Made by a program: the position numbers and the translations under genes. DNA of 64,000 nt from Enoplolaimus lenunculus. Lineage: Eukaryota; Nematoda; Enoplea; Enoplida; Thoracostomopsidae. The DNA lies in assembly GCA_030248215.1 (NCBI GenBank), contig JASANG010001027.1, forward strand, positions 62,001-126,000, read 5' to 3'. Shown in pieces: positions 40,201 to 51,046 of the stretch (its first letter is position 1; every line of letters starts with the position of its first letter). The notes under the pieces were generated by a model. The model was not told the origin of the DNA. It saw only the letters and a list, made by a program, of their open reading frames with translations, and did not search any database.

Positions 40201-40462
40201 CCCTTTCTCACATGAATATTTTCTATTTCCCCTGAGACCTACTTTTATGCTAGGATTCGAACTTCAGTGACTGGAGTGGGAGGCGTATACCATCATCACC
40301 ACTCAGCTATAAGAGCTTGACGCTCGAGCCCGAGGGGGCTCTCACGTCTTGTGCTGATTTAGTAGTATATACGTGTTGCAATTGTTAAACACGATGCGAT
40401 ATGCACTGTTTAACGTATACACTGCGCTGTATTCCCTACAGGCAACTCAATGTGAGAAACGG
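40201..40462. mobile_element. TTAA element carrying a tRNA-like core, copy 2
   Basis: It is flanked by TTAA at 40197-40200 and 40463-40466. Ends are CCCTTTCTCACATG and CCGTTTCTCACATTG. The internal tRNA-like unit is on the minus strand at about 40250-40320, with A box TAGCTGAGTGG and B box GAAGTTCGAATCC. It is about 90 percent identical by eye to copy 1. Confidence 0.85.
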
Positions 40463-41274
40463 TTAAAGATTTGAACTGAACTTTGTTTCGTACTGGAGTC
40501 ATTTATGCACCATAATTAGGAAGCATTGACATTTATGGACTCTAATTAGGGTTCAAGGATCCTATCCGCTTACGGACTCTATCAGGGATACGGACTCCGA
40601 TTGATTAGGACTCAAAATGGGGACCTCCTCTTATTACCCCCGCCTAATTCGGGTCAGTACAGTAGGATAAATTCTTGGTTAAATTGGACCGGTTTCGACG
40701 AGCGTTGTAGGTAATCCTCTTTATTCCCTCGTAACGACTACAATCAATTAAAGATACAGTATCCCTATTGGCGAGGTTCATACGGTATCATTTGTCAAAA
40801 ATATGACCTGCACAAAGTTTCGTGATCATTGAACAGGTGATAACGATTAATTAGGTCGATATTTTGTTTGCTAAACCATCTTAGTCGAATTTTATACCTA
40901 CTCACTCGGTTTTAGATAAAAAAACAAGCTGAACCGCACTTTCGTACGCTAAACAAGAGTTCAATATTTTGTTGAAGTCTATTTGAATCGAAAATTTAAC
41001 GGCTATTGTTATTTTTTCAACTTTACCTTCGCAGAATGAGGAAGATTTGCGTTTTAAACAGGTATTCGGTTTATGGATAAATTAGTTTTCAGAAGTGTTA
41101 CAGTTGAATGCTATTCTGCGTGACGGTTTCACGCATTTTAATGTCATTACGACGACTGAGTATTGCATAGTACGCACGTTATAATTATTTGGACTATATA
41201 TATATAAGCAAAAATAACAAACGCTTTTTGCATTTTGGAAAATGTTTATATTGGTGCTAAAGCAACGTTTTGAC

Positions 41275-41359
41275 TATTACGATCTCAGAGAATTTTGTTT
41301 TGACTATTACGATCTCAGAGAATTTTGTTTTGACTATTACGATCTCAGAGAATTTTGTT
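41275..41359. repeat. 30-bp unit in three perfect copies
   Basis: The unit contains GACTATTACGATCTCAGAGA and ATTTTGTTTT and occurs three times without mismatch, so it is a very recent duplication. Confidence 0.9.
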
Positions 41360-42341
41360 TATAAAATTATACAACAAGTAAGCTACTCATTTTAGAGTTT
41401 CTGCCAATGTAAAGAACAGGGGGCGGAACAGTTTTATAAGCATATTTCTAAGCCTAATCCTACACCAAAGCCTAAGCCTAAGCGTAAGAATGACCATATT
41501 CCTAAGCCTAAAGCCCAAGCCTAAGCGTAAAGCCAAGCAAAAAATTAGTCTAAAACTTTAAGCTTTTACTCTCATTTCTTGTCTCACAGAAAAACGTTCC
41601 GCCCCTGATCTTTTACATGGGCCCATATTTACAACACATATTTACAACATATTAAAATACATACATTTTTGAACGCCTTTCCGCGGGACAATGTTAAAAA
41701 AACGAACGCAGTACTTTGAATGGTGGGAAAATCAAACTAAATGCCTTTTCAGGGAGTTTTGTTTATATTCTGGGTCCTCAAATGGATCTGAGGACACATC
41801 AAACATCGCGCTAACAAAGTGCGGGTATTAACAGACGTGAAGCTCCGAAAAGGGACACTTTTTTACACCTGCGTAAACATAACGTGGATGGCTTATTATC
41901 CGCGTGATGAGCATGAGACACATTTTAAACGCTACTGCATGTTTAACTTGTGTTGACTCTCATTTGAAATGGTTTTTAGTCATTTATACCAAAGTTTTAA
42001 TAGCCTGAAGCAGACACGCAGCTAATTCAAAACCTGAGCAGGAGTTTGAATTTAACCGCACCGCGATTAAGAATGTTTACATAAATTCAGCATTCAACCA
42101 GCCAACAGTTGAAGTAAAAATATATTTTTCGTGTTGCGATGTTTTAAAACTTTAGGGAATCGTGTAACAAAATGACAAAAAGAACGCTAAAAAACTATTT
42201 ATAAAATGTTTAGCTTACGCTAGCCATTCATTTCAGCGTTTTAGCGTTTTGAAAAATACAGTTTGAAACGGAAACAACAGCTTTTTTGTACAATTCCTAA
42301 ACTTAGATTATTTAGACAAAATTATAATATTTCATACTAAA

Positions 42342-45300
42342 ATGTCATCAAAACCTATATTGCCTGAGTCAACATTTCGGAATACGAAAAGGCTTTCAGC
42401 TTCATCAATCAAAACGATAAATACTACATTGGATGACAGCGGAACAGCAAACGCGTTCGTAGAAGCATCCGGTTCAGATTTAAATTTTTCACCAGTGACA
42501 ACTCCAACCATTGATAATATTGGTGAGTTGACATATTTTAGTGTTCGGTTATGTTGCGTTTGAATTAATTTTCGTTTACAACTTACCCATAGTTAGCTTT
42601 TGGCACCAATGTCGCTACAACATGATGTCCAATGTAAAGAACAGGGGTGGAACAGTATTATAAGCATATTCCTAAGGCTAAGCCTAAGGCAAACAAAAAA
42701 GTTTGTCTAAAGCTTAAGCTTATTCTATTCTAGTCGCACAGAAAAACTCTCCGCGCCTGATCTTTACATGGGCCAACATAATGAACTATTAGCTTAAGCC
42801 TAAGCCTAAGCCAAGCAAAAAATTCGTCTAAAACTTAAGCTTATTCTATTCTAGTCGCACAGAAAAACTCTCCGCGCCTGATCTTTACATGGGCCAACAT
42901 AATGAACTATTAGCTTAAGCCTAAGCCTAAGCCAAGCAAAAAATTAGTCTAAAACTTAAGCTTATTCTATTCTAGTCGCACAGAAAAACTCTCCGCGCCT
43001 GATCTTTACATGGGTCAACATAATGAACGAAACCATCAAACAGTGGTGCCAATCCAATGAAGACGGGTAGATTTATCTTTATCCGGCCCTGTTGCGTTGA
43101 AAATGTTGCATTACGACTTATTCATTTGATGCTCATCACTGAGTAATTTTTTACACGAAACGCAAAATTTATTAATAGGAATTCAACAAAAGCATATGTT
43201 GCAAAATTGCGTAACTAAAAACGCTAATAATATCGTGATATATTTATACATATATACACTTTAAACTATTTTATTTGCTTGTCATCATGCATAACTAATA
43301 TTATTACAGGTTCAAGATTTAGTATCCGGTACACCCGAAATACCGGATGTGCGTCATATGTCAGTTCAGTTAATGCGACTTGCCGTGAAGCTCGAAGCGG
43401 AAGCGTTGTACACGGTCGATCAGCTGTTGATGCTCGTCAAATCCGGATACGCTTATTGTCCGAAAGCAGTAGTTCCGGTATATCCGGAGACTCACCTGGT
43501 ATATTTTTCATTTTAATTAGATACCAATCGCTAAAGGTCAAGTGTGTCAAAATAGTACATGTCTAAATATTAATGTGCAAGATGTAAGATACTTCGGCCT
43601 ATGTAAAGATCAGGGGCGGAACGTTTTTCTGTGGTACTAGAATAGAATAAGCTTAGGCTTTAGACTAATTTTTTGCTTGGCTTAGGCTTAGGCTTACGCT
43701 TACACTGTAAAAAATAAGGAGTCAAATTTACTCTCTCGGAAATAGGCTTTTCCTGTTTACACAAACTGAGTCGAATTTAACTCCACCAGAGTCAAATTCG
43801 ACTCACTGAGCGATTGAATGAATCGAGTTTGACTCTGGCGGAGTCGAATTTTGACTCAGTTTGTGTTGTCAGGAAAAGCCTATTTCCGAGAGAGTCAATC
43901 TGACTCCCCATTTTTTACAGTGTAGGAATAAACGCATTCTATAGTTTGAGGCTTTTTATCAAAACATGCCGATTGCCGTATAAATCTAATTTTACGTATA
44001 TAACTCAGGCTATACTTGCTATGCTGGGAAATAAATGTTATTGGATATCATCGTGACGTATATAGTCCGATATTTTCCAAAAAACCTCATCTAGTTGAAG
44101 ATAAATCTTGAAGCATATACTAAGCTAGTACACAAGTATTCTTTGTCGAATTCGTTTGTTCTATCTTTACTCGAAATTCCATTAGCACAAAATTATCTGG
44201 AACGCTGCCGAAATTACGCATCATGCACATTTCGCTATTTAACAATTAATAATAAATTGTAGCTATGTCATTAATCAATCCATCGACAGATTTATTTAAA
44301 TCATCGAATCAACAAAATTCCCAACGGAATGTTCAACGACAGCTCATTTCAACGCCCAAAACACAAACTTTTACCCGACACAGTGATAGCGTTTTTACGG
44401 TACAAGTTGATAATCCTTTAAATGATGATATTCGAAAGCTGAGGTACTCACATCACGACTCTATGCATAATCCAATGATTTTTGTTTGCGAAAAACTCAG
44501 AGTTACTTCTTTATTTACTTGTTTAGTGTAGCTTAAAATACTAAGCTTAAGCCGAAGTGTGAAATCTAAAAAATTATGTCAAAAATATAACGTAACTTTC
44601 GCTTTTTCTCTCGTTTCAAACAACATCTTTCAAACCGTTTTTTCTTTGTAAAATAGAAAAATAAATGAATCTTTTTGTCTAAAAATACGACACACCATAA
44701 ACACTTTTAGCTTCTGTCAGAACGTAAATGATTTTATTAAAACGCACAAAAAGTTTTCTATTTTGAGATTACGCAAAGTCTAAAATAAAATGTAGCAGCA
44801 TGAACCTGATTTGAAGTTTAACGAATACACAGGGCATCACGCATGTTCGGCGTTCTAGCTATAATTATATGGATATGTGAATTAATATAAATTTTGGGAT
44901 TTTCCAATTTCAGATCACAAGAAACATGGCCATCGATTCTCAAATCACGAGAGGGTCGTCCGCACCAGCGTCCAATTCGTGACACTGAACAAAGAACTCG
45001 CTCGAATTCAGTTAAACCAACCGTTCAAATCAACTCAACCGCTCTTCACGAATTTGTTTCGTTTGGGGTCCAAAGTAACTGCAGCACATCGGGTTGTGGA
45101 GATATATCACCAGCAGTTAACGAGACCAAATTATCGACCCAGCGGGCGCTATACAATTCTATCTTACCCTCAAAACCTTTCACACCTTCTCGGCCAAGTT
45201 CTTCAACATCTTTGGCATCGCGAAACGATATGAACTATCTTAAAACTTCTCCTACTCGGCACAATCTTAATGGTCCCAACAAACGGCAAGGGTACCAAGA

Positions 45301-47645
45301 AACGTCAAAGGCTGTCGACTCGGCTACGGACGAATTCAGTCATCTCTCGAAAAATTTATCAAAACCAAATTTAGAACGCACTCGTAGTGATATTTCCATG
45401 ACGAGAGTGAACAGCTACTGGGATCTATGGGCAACTGAGGTCGTTCCGAACATTTTCATTGGTGGCGCTGAAGCTATGTTCAACTCCGGACTCTTGTGTC
45501 GGCTCCGGATTCGATATATTATCAACATTGCCGGAATAGAACGTAATCAGTTGCCTCGTGAAAGGTTGTCTGACTGCCCTTGTGTCTGTAGTGATCCAAG
45601 TCGGCATCAGCGAACCATGATGGTCGTCACTGGAGTTCCTGAGGTGGATGACGTTTACGGTGAAGATACGGTCGATTTGTGCCGAGTATTTGCTGAGACA
45701 ACGGAATTTATCAGTCACGCGTTGAAGTCATTGATGATGCCAGCGTCTCATAGTTTTTCGTCTGATGTTGCGTCGACAAAATCAACGGCGATTGGCGAAC
45801 AGTTCGATCAGAATTTGTATTCTCAAATGTGTGTAGCACCAATGACTAGTTAATTTAAAGCAGTGTTGATTTTTTCCATAAAAATGACGGGACCGGAAAA
45901 ACGGGTTTTCCGGAAAGAAACAGATAAAAACGGAAAATTTGAGAAAAACATGTAGACGTTCTTCTAAAGAATAATGACTTTAACGGATACTAATCTGGTT
46001 CTAAAATGATACTATAAGTCACATGACTGTTTTAATAAGCATATGTCGAGATTTAACAACAAATGACCAACATAAAATTGAGCAACGGAAAAACCAACGG
46101 AAAAACGTTTTCTCAAGTTGATACTGAAGGCCGAGAGCTTCAGTGTCCGGGATACTGAAGCTTTTTGGCTTCAGTGCACTGGACACGAAACCTATTTCGG
46201 CTACGGGGCCCATAACATTTACCCCTTTAAAATTTACCCGATATACGCATGATATTGTGGCTCCTGACACTTGTTAAGTAAAACTAGTTCCTGATGAGAG
46301 CCATGGAAAAAACGAATTTCTTACATTTTACATTGCAAAAAACAGTGAGTCAAATTGACTCACTCCGAAATAGGCTTTTTGGGACCACACAAACTGAGTC
46401 AAAATCGACCCGCCAGAGTCAAACGTGCGACTCGCTTTGTCACTGTTGCGTAAGATATTTGCTGAAATTAAAATATTTTTACGAAAGTTCTCGGTCATTT
46501 CCACCTCTTCTGTAAACGTTAAAAAATCGTTTTTTTCCGCTTGTTTTCTCCGGTGGCCAACCCAGGTAGAAAGGAACCAAAAACCACAATAACTTGAGTA
46601 TACCAAATACCAGGTAACTTTTTCAATGGTTCTAGCCGATCAGTGTATGAATTTAGCGTATTCTCACTACTGCATACTGCTTGTGCACTGTACGAATCTA
46701 CGACAATCCGCCGCGCGACAACTTTAGGGCCAACACTGTCCTGAGCCTAAGCCTAGTCATAAGAATAACACCAAAACCTGAGCCTAAATCCTACGCATAA
46801 TGATGAGTGGCAAACTGTCGAGTCGACGAGATTTCCGATTTAAGTTATCGGTCGGAAAGTTATTGAGGACGTACGACGAATTGTCGTGATACCATGCTGT
46901 ACATACACGGCAAAAAATGGTAGGTCAAATTGACTCCCTCCGAAATAGGCTCTACGGGACAACACAAACAGACTCAAATTCGACTCCGCCAGAGTCAAAC
47001 GTGCGACTAAGTGAACGAATTTGACTCTGGCGGAGTCTAATTTGACTCAAATTGTGTAGTATCGTAGAGCCTATTTCAGAGGAAGTCAATTTGACTCACC
47101 ATTTTTTGCAGTGTACAGCTTCTGTCTTTTGCGGCAATGATCGCTCCTATATTTACCCTACAGCTGAAAAAAGTTACCTCGTGAACTCAAGTTTTATTGC
47201 AGTTTATGAGAATTGTAGAGACGAAGAAAGCTACGACAACATAGACAGCAACAACAAACGTGTTTCCGAACGCCCAACAAGATCTGTTGGTGTCCTTGTC
47301 GCAAGTGATAAAGGTATCAACAGAGCACCAGCAGTTGTAATCGCTTACCTGATGGTAACTCAACAAATCTCGAGACAAGTTGCCGAAGAATATGTTCGAC
47401 GCGAGTTGCCAACGCTATCATTAAAGCCAGCAATGCGTCGGTCCTTAAACCAATGGGGTCGAAAACTTCAACTAAGCTCTCAAAAGCAACAGCGATCACG
47501 ACCGTTGCTACGATTTCGTTCACTGAATCCGTTTGAGCAGAAGACGGCAACAACAACAACAACCACAACGGCGAGAAAATCGCGGAGCAAGCAAGCATTG
47601 AAAGCGATTTATTCATCAGACGGTTGTTATCCGCATATTTTTTGA
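42342..47645 (+). CDS. Dual-specificity-phosphatase-fold protein lacking the catalytic Cys (STYX-like pseudophosphatase)
   Basis: Exons are 42342-42522, 43310-43498, 44263-44443, 44914 to about 45800 (donor unresolved) and 47112 or 47119 to 47645. The first four join with matching phases. Residues 1 to about 350 are Ser/Thr/Arg/Gln-rich and unstructured. A DSP domain begins near residue 353 (YWDLWATEVVPNIFIGGAEA, RLRIRYIINIAG), and its general-acid loop region VPEVDDV is followed by a long helix (VDLCRVFAETTEFISHAL). A poorly ordered insertion of 70 or more residues comes before the signature strand, VGVLVASDKGINRAPAVVIA, where active family members read VHCxxGxSRS. His becomes Ala and Cys becomes Ser, but the Arg and the downstream AYLM helix are kept. 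The tail is basic with a Thr run. By analogy with STYX it may bind phosphoprotein without hydrolysis; that is inference. Introns hold CCTAAG and splice-site MITEs. Confidence 0.8.
42776..43017. repeat. Tandem duplication of a CCTAAG MITE end
   Basis: Two further copies of a unit of about 117 bp (containing CTTATTCTATTCTAGTCGCA and GATCTTTACATGGGYCAACA) follow the 42629 element. The repeats differ at only a few bases. They lie in intron 1 of the pseudophosphatase gene. Confidence 0.85.
43701..43924. mobile_element. Splice-site-bearing MITE, copy inserted in another MITE
   Basis: Ends are TACACTGTAAAAAATAAGG and CATTTTTTACAGTGTA. It interrupts a CCTAAG-family element that begins at 43593, so this family moved more recently than that copy. 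The left splice-site motif is degraded (AAGGAGT) but the right TTTTTTACAG is intact. Confidence 0.8.
46904..47115. mobile_element. Splice-site-bearing MITE abutting the last exon of the DSP-like gene
   Basis: Left end TACACGGCAAAAAATGGTAG contains ATGGTAGGT. Right end ACCATTTTTTGCAGTGTA contains a strong acceptor. The open frame of the last exon starts at or within seven bases of this acceptor, and no other acceptor with a pyrimidine tract is seen between 45850 and 47118. Confidence 0.8.
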
Positions 47646-49919
47646 AAATTGTCGTTCTTTGAACTTCAATTTGTCAGATTCGCATACTATTACTTTAACC
47701 TCAAATCAATACAAAGTCAGATCTGTAAGGTTCGGGAGGGAGCGGTATGTTTTTTGGATCATATAGAAATGATGTTCATTGTTTTTTGAGCAGGTATACC
47801 CGTGGGTAAAAAAATTTATTTGCGTAGGTACAGCGCGGGTCGTGTGAAAAATCCTTGCTCACTTCCCAGTCTGAAACACACTGTTGAATTTGCATTGCAG
47901 TTAACATTCGCTGCTCATTTTAAATTCAATGTGAAAAACAGTTCACTGATGCTTATATAACGATAAATTTTGCAGCCAAAACATTTTTCTAAAGAATTTG
48001 TTTTCAACCTAAGTTAGATTACAATACTAGTAAAATTGTTTGCATAATTAATGTTCAGGTGAGGGCCGGAGCAGCTACCCCCATACCGCCCTATGTGGGG
48101 ATCCCCACCCTAACCGGTTGAAACAAAAACCGCCGAAGTTTTAAAATGCGTCTGATTCTCGCTCGCTTCATTCGCGAGTTTAGGGCCCCCATCCTGGAGT
48201 TTGGAGGGAACTGTCACCCCTGTCTGCTTCGGCACTGGTTCAGGATTTATTGTTTTAATTGTCTTGCCAGTAAAGGTTAGAGATCAGAATAAGCCGAACC
48301 CAGTTTTCAACTGCTAGTCGGGTGTTATAGAACTTATGAAACCAAAGTTAAGTGTCCGGCTGTATGCTAAAGCGTCTGATTAACAAAGCGGAAGTTATGA
48401 AAATGTTTCGAGAAAAATGGTTTAAGGACGAAAATATGTACAGCCAAATCACAATTTGTACTCATATCACAAGGCTCCCAGAAGTCCGAATCCCCATTGA
48501 AAGGAATGGGACGCGGGTATAGCGCCCCTGGTATTTCGTTGATTAGTATATATACTTCCTTGATAAACAGTAACTGATGCACAAAATAAACGTTTCGTTC
48601 AACGTAATCGAAGTATACGCCCACGTTTTAGGACTGTCCTGTATTCTTGCTCGACTGCCATAGACGAGGATACGATTTTCGAGTATTTATTGCGTAGGTT
48701 TAGGCTTAGGCTTACGGTTAACCACTTCATTTTAGACAAGTACACATATGAATTATTAGCCTGGTTGAATTTGTACATTTAATTGATAACATTTTTGAAA
48801 AGTTTCCCTTTGTAGGCGTAAAGCATTAACAACTGAACCGGACGTACAATTTGGTTTGTTCCCAAACTCTAGTAAAGTAACCTAAAAGGCTAAACTACTT
48901 GTAAAACGTATGCGAAATCCCAGTATGCATCTCTGTTAGAAATCATAGGGTCACATTTTGGGAAATCTAAATAACAAATAATTGTTTTGCTTGAAAACCC
49001 TCAAGATGAAATATTAGACTTTCAGCAATTTTGGAAGATCTACCGACTCCAGTGTATTAAATTTTCTATATTTCACTTGTGTTTGTTCCAACGCATGTAA
49101 AGTATTGTTGTTGTGTGTACTGTAGTGACCCGAATAAGAGGGGGACTAATATTTATTTGGCCTCTACAGAGGTAAATTTTAAATCCACCCTCCGTCGCCC
49201 TACGTTACTGATACATTTTCGATATTGTCACTATCCGTTGAATTAAACGATTATTTGTCTTGTATCAAAAACCTGAGCAATAATGCAAGGTTATACTTCG
49301 GAATATACTTTCAAAATTTAAGTACGCTTTAAAGTTTTGAGCTCAACCTTATTTGGTCTTGTCGTCATTTATGCCCTACAATTATAAATAACTGACATTT
49401 ATAGACTCTAATTAGAGTTTAGGGGACCTATCCGCTTACGGACTCTTATTCGGGATACGGGCTCCTATTAATTGGAACTCAAAATGGGGATTCCCTCTTA
49501 TTCCGGTTACTACAGTATAGCATCTATTGACAGTTAGTCTAAGGTCTAATATTTTTGAAACTAATAATTAATTCGCTTCGAAGTTGAAAACAATTTATCG
49601 CTATATCCTACTTCAGTACAAGTGTTGTGAGAACACAGTTGTGCCAGTTCATTAGTTTGAAAACCTATTGCCTACTGAGATGATACATGGAAGGACACAT
49701 TTAACAATATATGTTCGTATTATCAAATGCGTGTAGCACCTATCAGCGTTCGAATCGGCGGATCGTGAGCATCCAGATTTGCCGCATTTTTTGCACAATT
49801 CTTGTGCACTAATTTTGTACAAATTTTAAAATTTCCAAAGGCAGGAATTAACGAGTTTAAAGACCTAACATTAACTGACGATAGGTGCTATACACGTTTC
49901 AGAATATAGGTCCAGCTTT
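47646..49919. other. Intergenic region between converging genes
   Basis: It contains a GC-rich repeat at 48059-48236 with GGCCGGAGCAGC and CCCACCCTAACCGGTTGAAA (second copy 60603-60766), a GAATAAGAGGGGG-to-CTCTTATTCCGGT repeat at about 49125-49510, and part of the TGTGTAGCAC repeat at 49620-49910. The last belongs to the 3' flank of the selenoprotein-P-like gene. An 85-codon minus-strand frame at 48367-48624 has no recognisable domain and is not called. Confidence 0.5.
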
Positions 49920-51046
49920 TTATCCCATGCGCCTGCGACGCTGTTTTGATTGGGCTTGGCCCAAGTCAACATTAAACGCCATTGGAAACGGCAAATATGG
50001 AAACGTATTGCACGTTGGAAAGCGTTGTGCGTACGGACATTTGAATTGTAACGCAAAAATGTCACCCAAACGCAAGCGGACATCGTTTGGTGGAGCGCCA
50101 TCGAATTGTGCTCGCAACTCTAATCCTCCGTAGTCTAGCGCAACATTTGGAGCGCAATAGTCAACCACACGACTATCGACGTTCCAGTGTTGTGCTGCGA
50201 CATGCGGCGGACAACATATGTCATCGTGATTGATGGCATTATCATTGTTGCGGTGACGTTTATCGCCTTCGGTGACGTCATCGTTGACGATGACGTCATC
50301 ACTGGCGACAAACAATGCACGACAACATTGACTGAATTCAACAGGCGATTCACATCCAACGCGACGATCGTTGCAACATCGATATCGCGATTGAACAAAT
50401 CGTTGAAAACAACACATCGATTGAGTTGCGTTATTGCACCGCCCGGCGACACACGCGTTCGTCAAATACACCCCCTTGTAGCAACATTTGTGAAGTGGTT
50501 TTCTAGCCGGTTGACGTTGTTGTAACTTGTAGCAATAGTCGTCAGTGAATATCGAACAGTCGACGCCGTCGATAAGTCGAGGATGATCGTAGCCCGATTC
50601 GTTGACATCGTATGGCGATAAATATGGCGGTCGACGTGCTGAGTCTCCACTGCGACTACCTGGGTCTATCGTTGATGACGACATAGGAGTAGATATGTCT
50701 TCGTCGTCACTTTCTTTTCCTGTGTCAGTCTTATCGTCGATGCCTTGTTTCCCAGATATCCACGGTTGAGTTATCTTTGGATACCATCGTTCGTTTGTTG
50801 GGCTTTCGCCAGTTGTTGCACCGTCGTCGCTGCCGTCGATGACTTCCGCGTTATCAGTTGTTTCTGCTCCAACAACACCATGGCGATCCGGAGTCGAAAT
50901 TCGACCGCGATAGTCCGTTTCGTAATCGCCAAGATTGTCATAGTATTCTTCTTGTTCATCACCATAGTTGTCGCGGTACGTTGGCGTCGCGTTGCCAGTG
51001 TCTTCTCCGTCTACTCTGTCGTCTTCGTTGTTGTCTTCCGGTTCAC
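49920..51046 (-). CDS. Cys-rich C-terminal exon of the SelP-like gene
   Basis: The 1,127-bp exon starts at acceptor TTCTCTTTTGATGCAG. It encodes an acidic, Asp/Glu/Thr-rich 110-residue stretch and then a Cys-rich module with spacing CC-x8-C-x4-C-x7-CC-x10-CC-x6-C-x8-CC, followed by a second set (ICCPP, DYCAP, KCPYAQRFPTC) and a basic end QSKQRRRRMG. The CC spacing recalls anaphylatoxin/fibulin modules, but I would not assign one. Vertebrate SelP has Sec-rich sequence in this position, so the Cys pairs may be its analogue. Alternatively this exon was recruited from another gene. Confidence 0.75.

Larger units (their letters stand above)
37339..42341. other. GABARAP 3' flank and intergenic repeats
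   Basis: There is no coding exon I can support. AATAAA at 38618-38623, followed by GTGCCTGGTGTTCTG, is a plausible poly(A) site giving a 3' UTR of about 1.3 kb. Further on are a CCGGAG-armed element (39598-39850), the second tRNA-core TTAA element (40201-40462), a GACTCTAATTAGGG-type repeat (about 40490-40665), a 30-bp triplication (41275-41355) and a CCTAAG MITE (41404-41621). Confidence 0.55.

Noticed and set aside
45800..45853. C-terminal end QMCVAPMTS of the DSP-like exon frame
   Set aside because: The DNA belongs to an interspersed repeat with copies elsewhere, so this tail is not part of the protein.
48367..48624. 85-codon minus-strand frame
   Set aside because: It has no recognisable domain and no supporting splice sites, and is surrounded by repeats.
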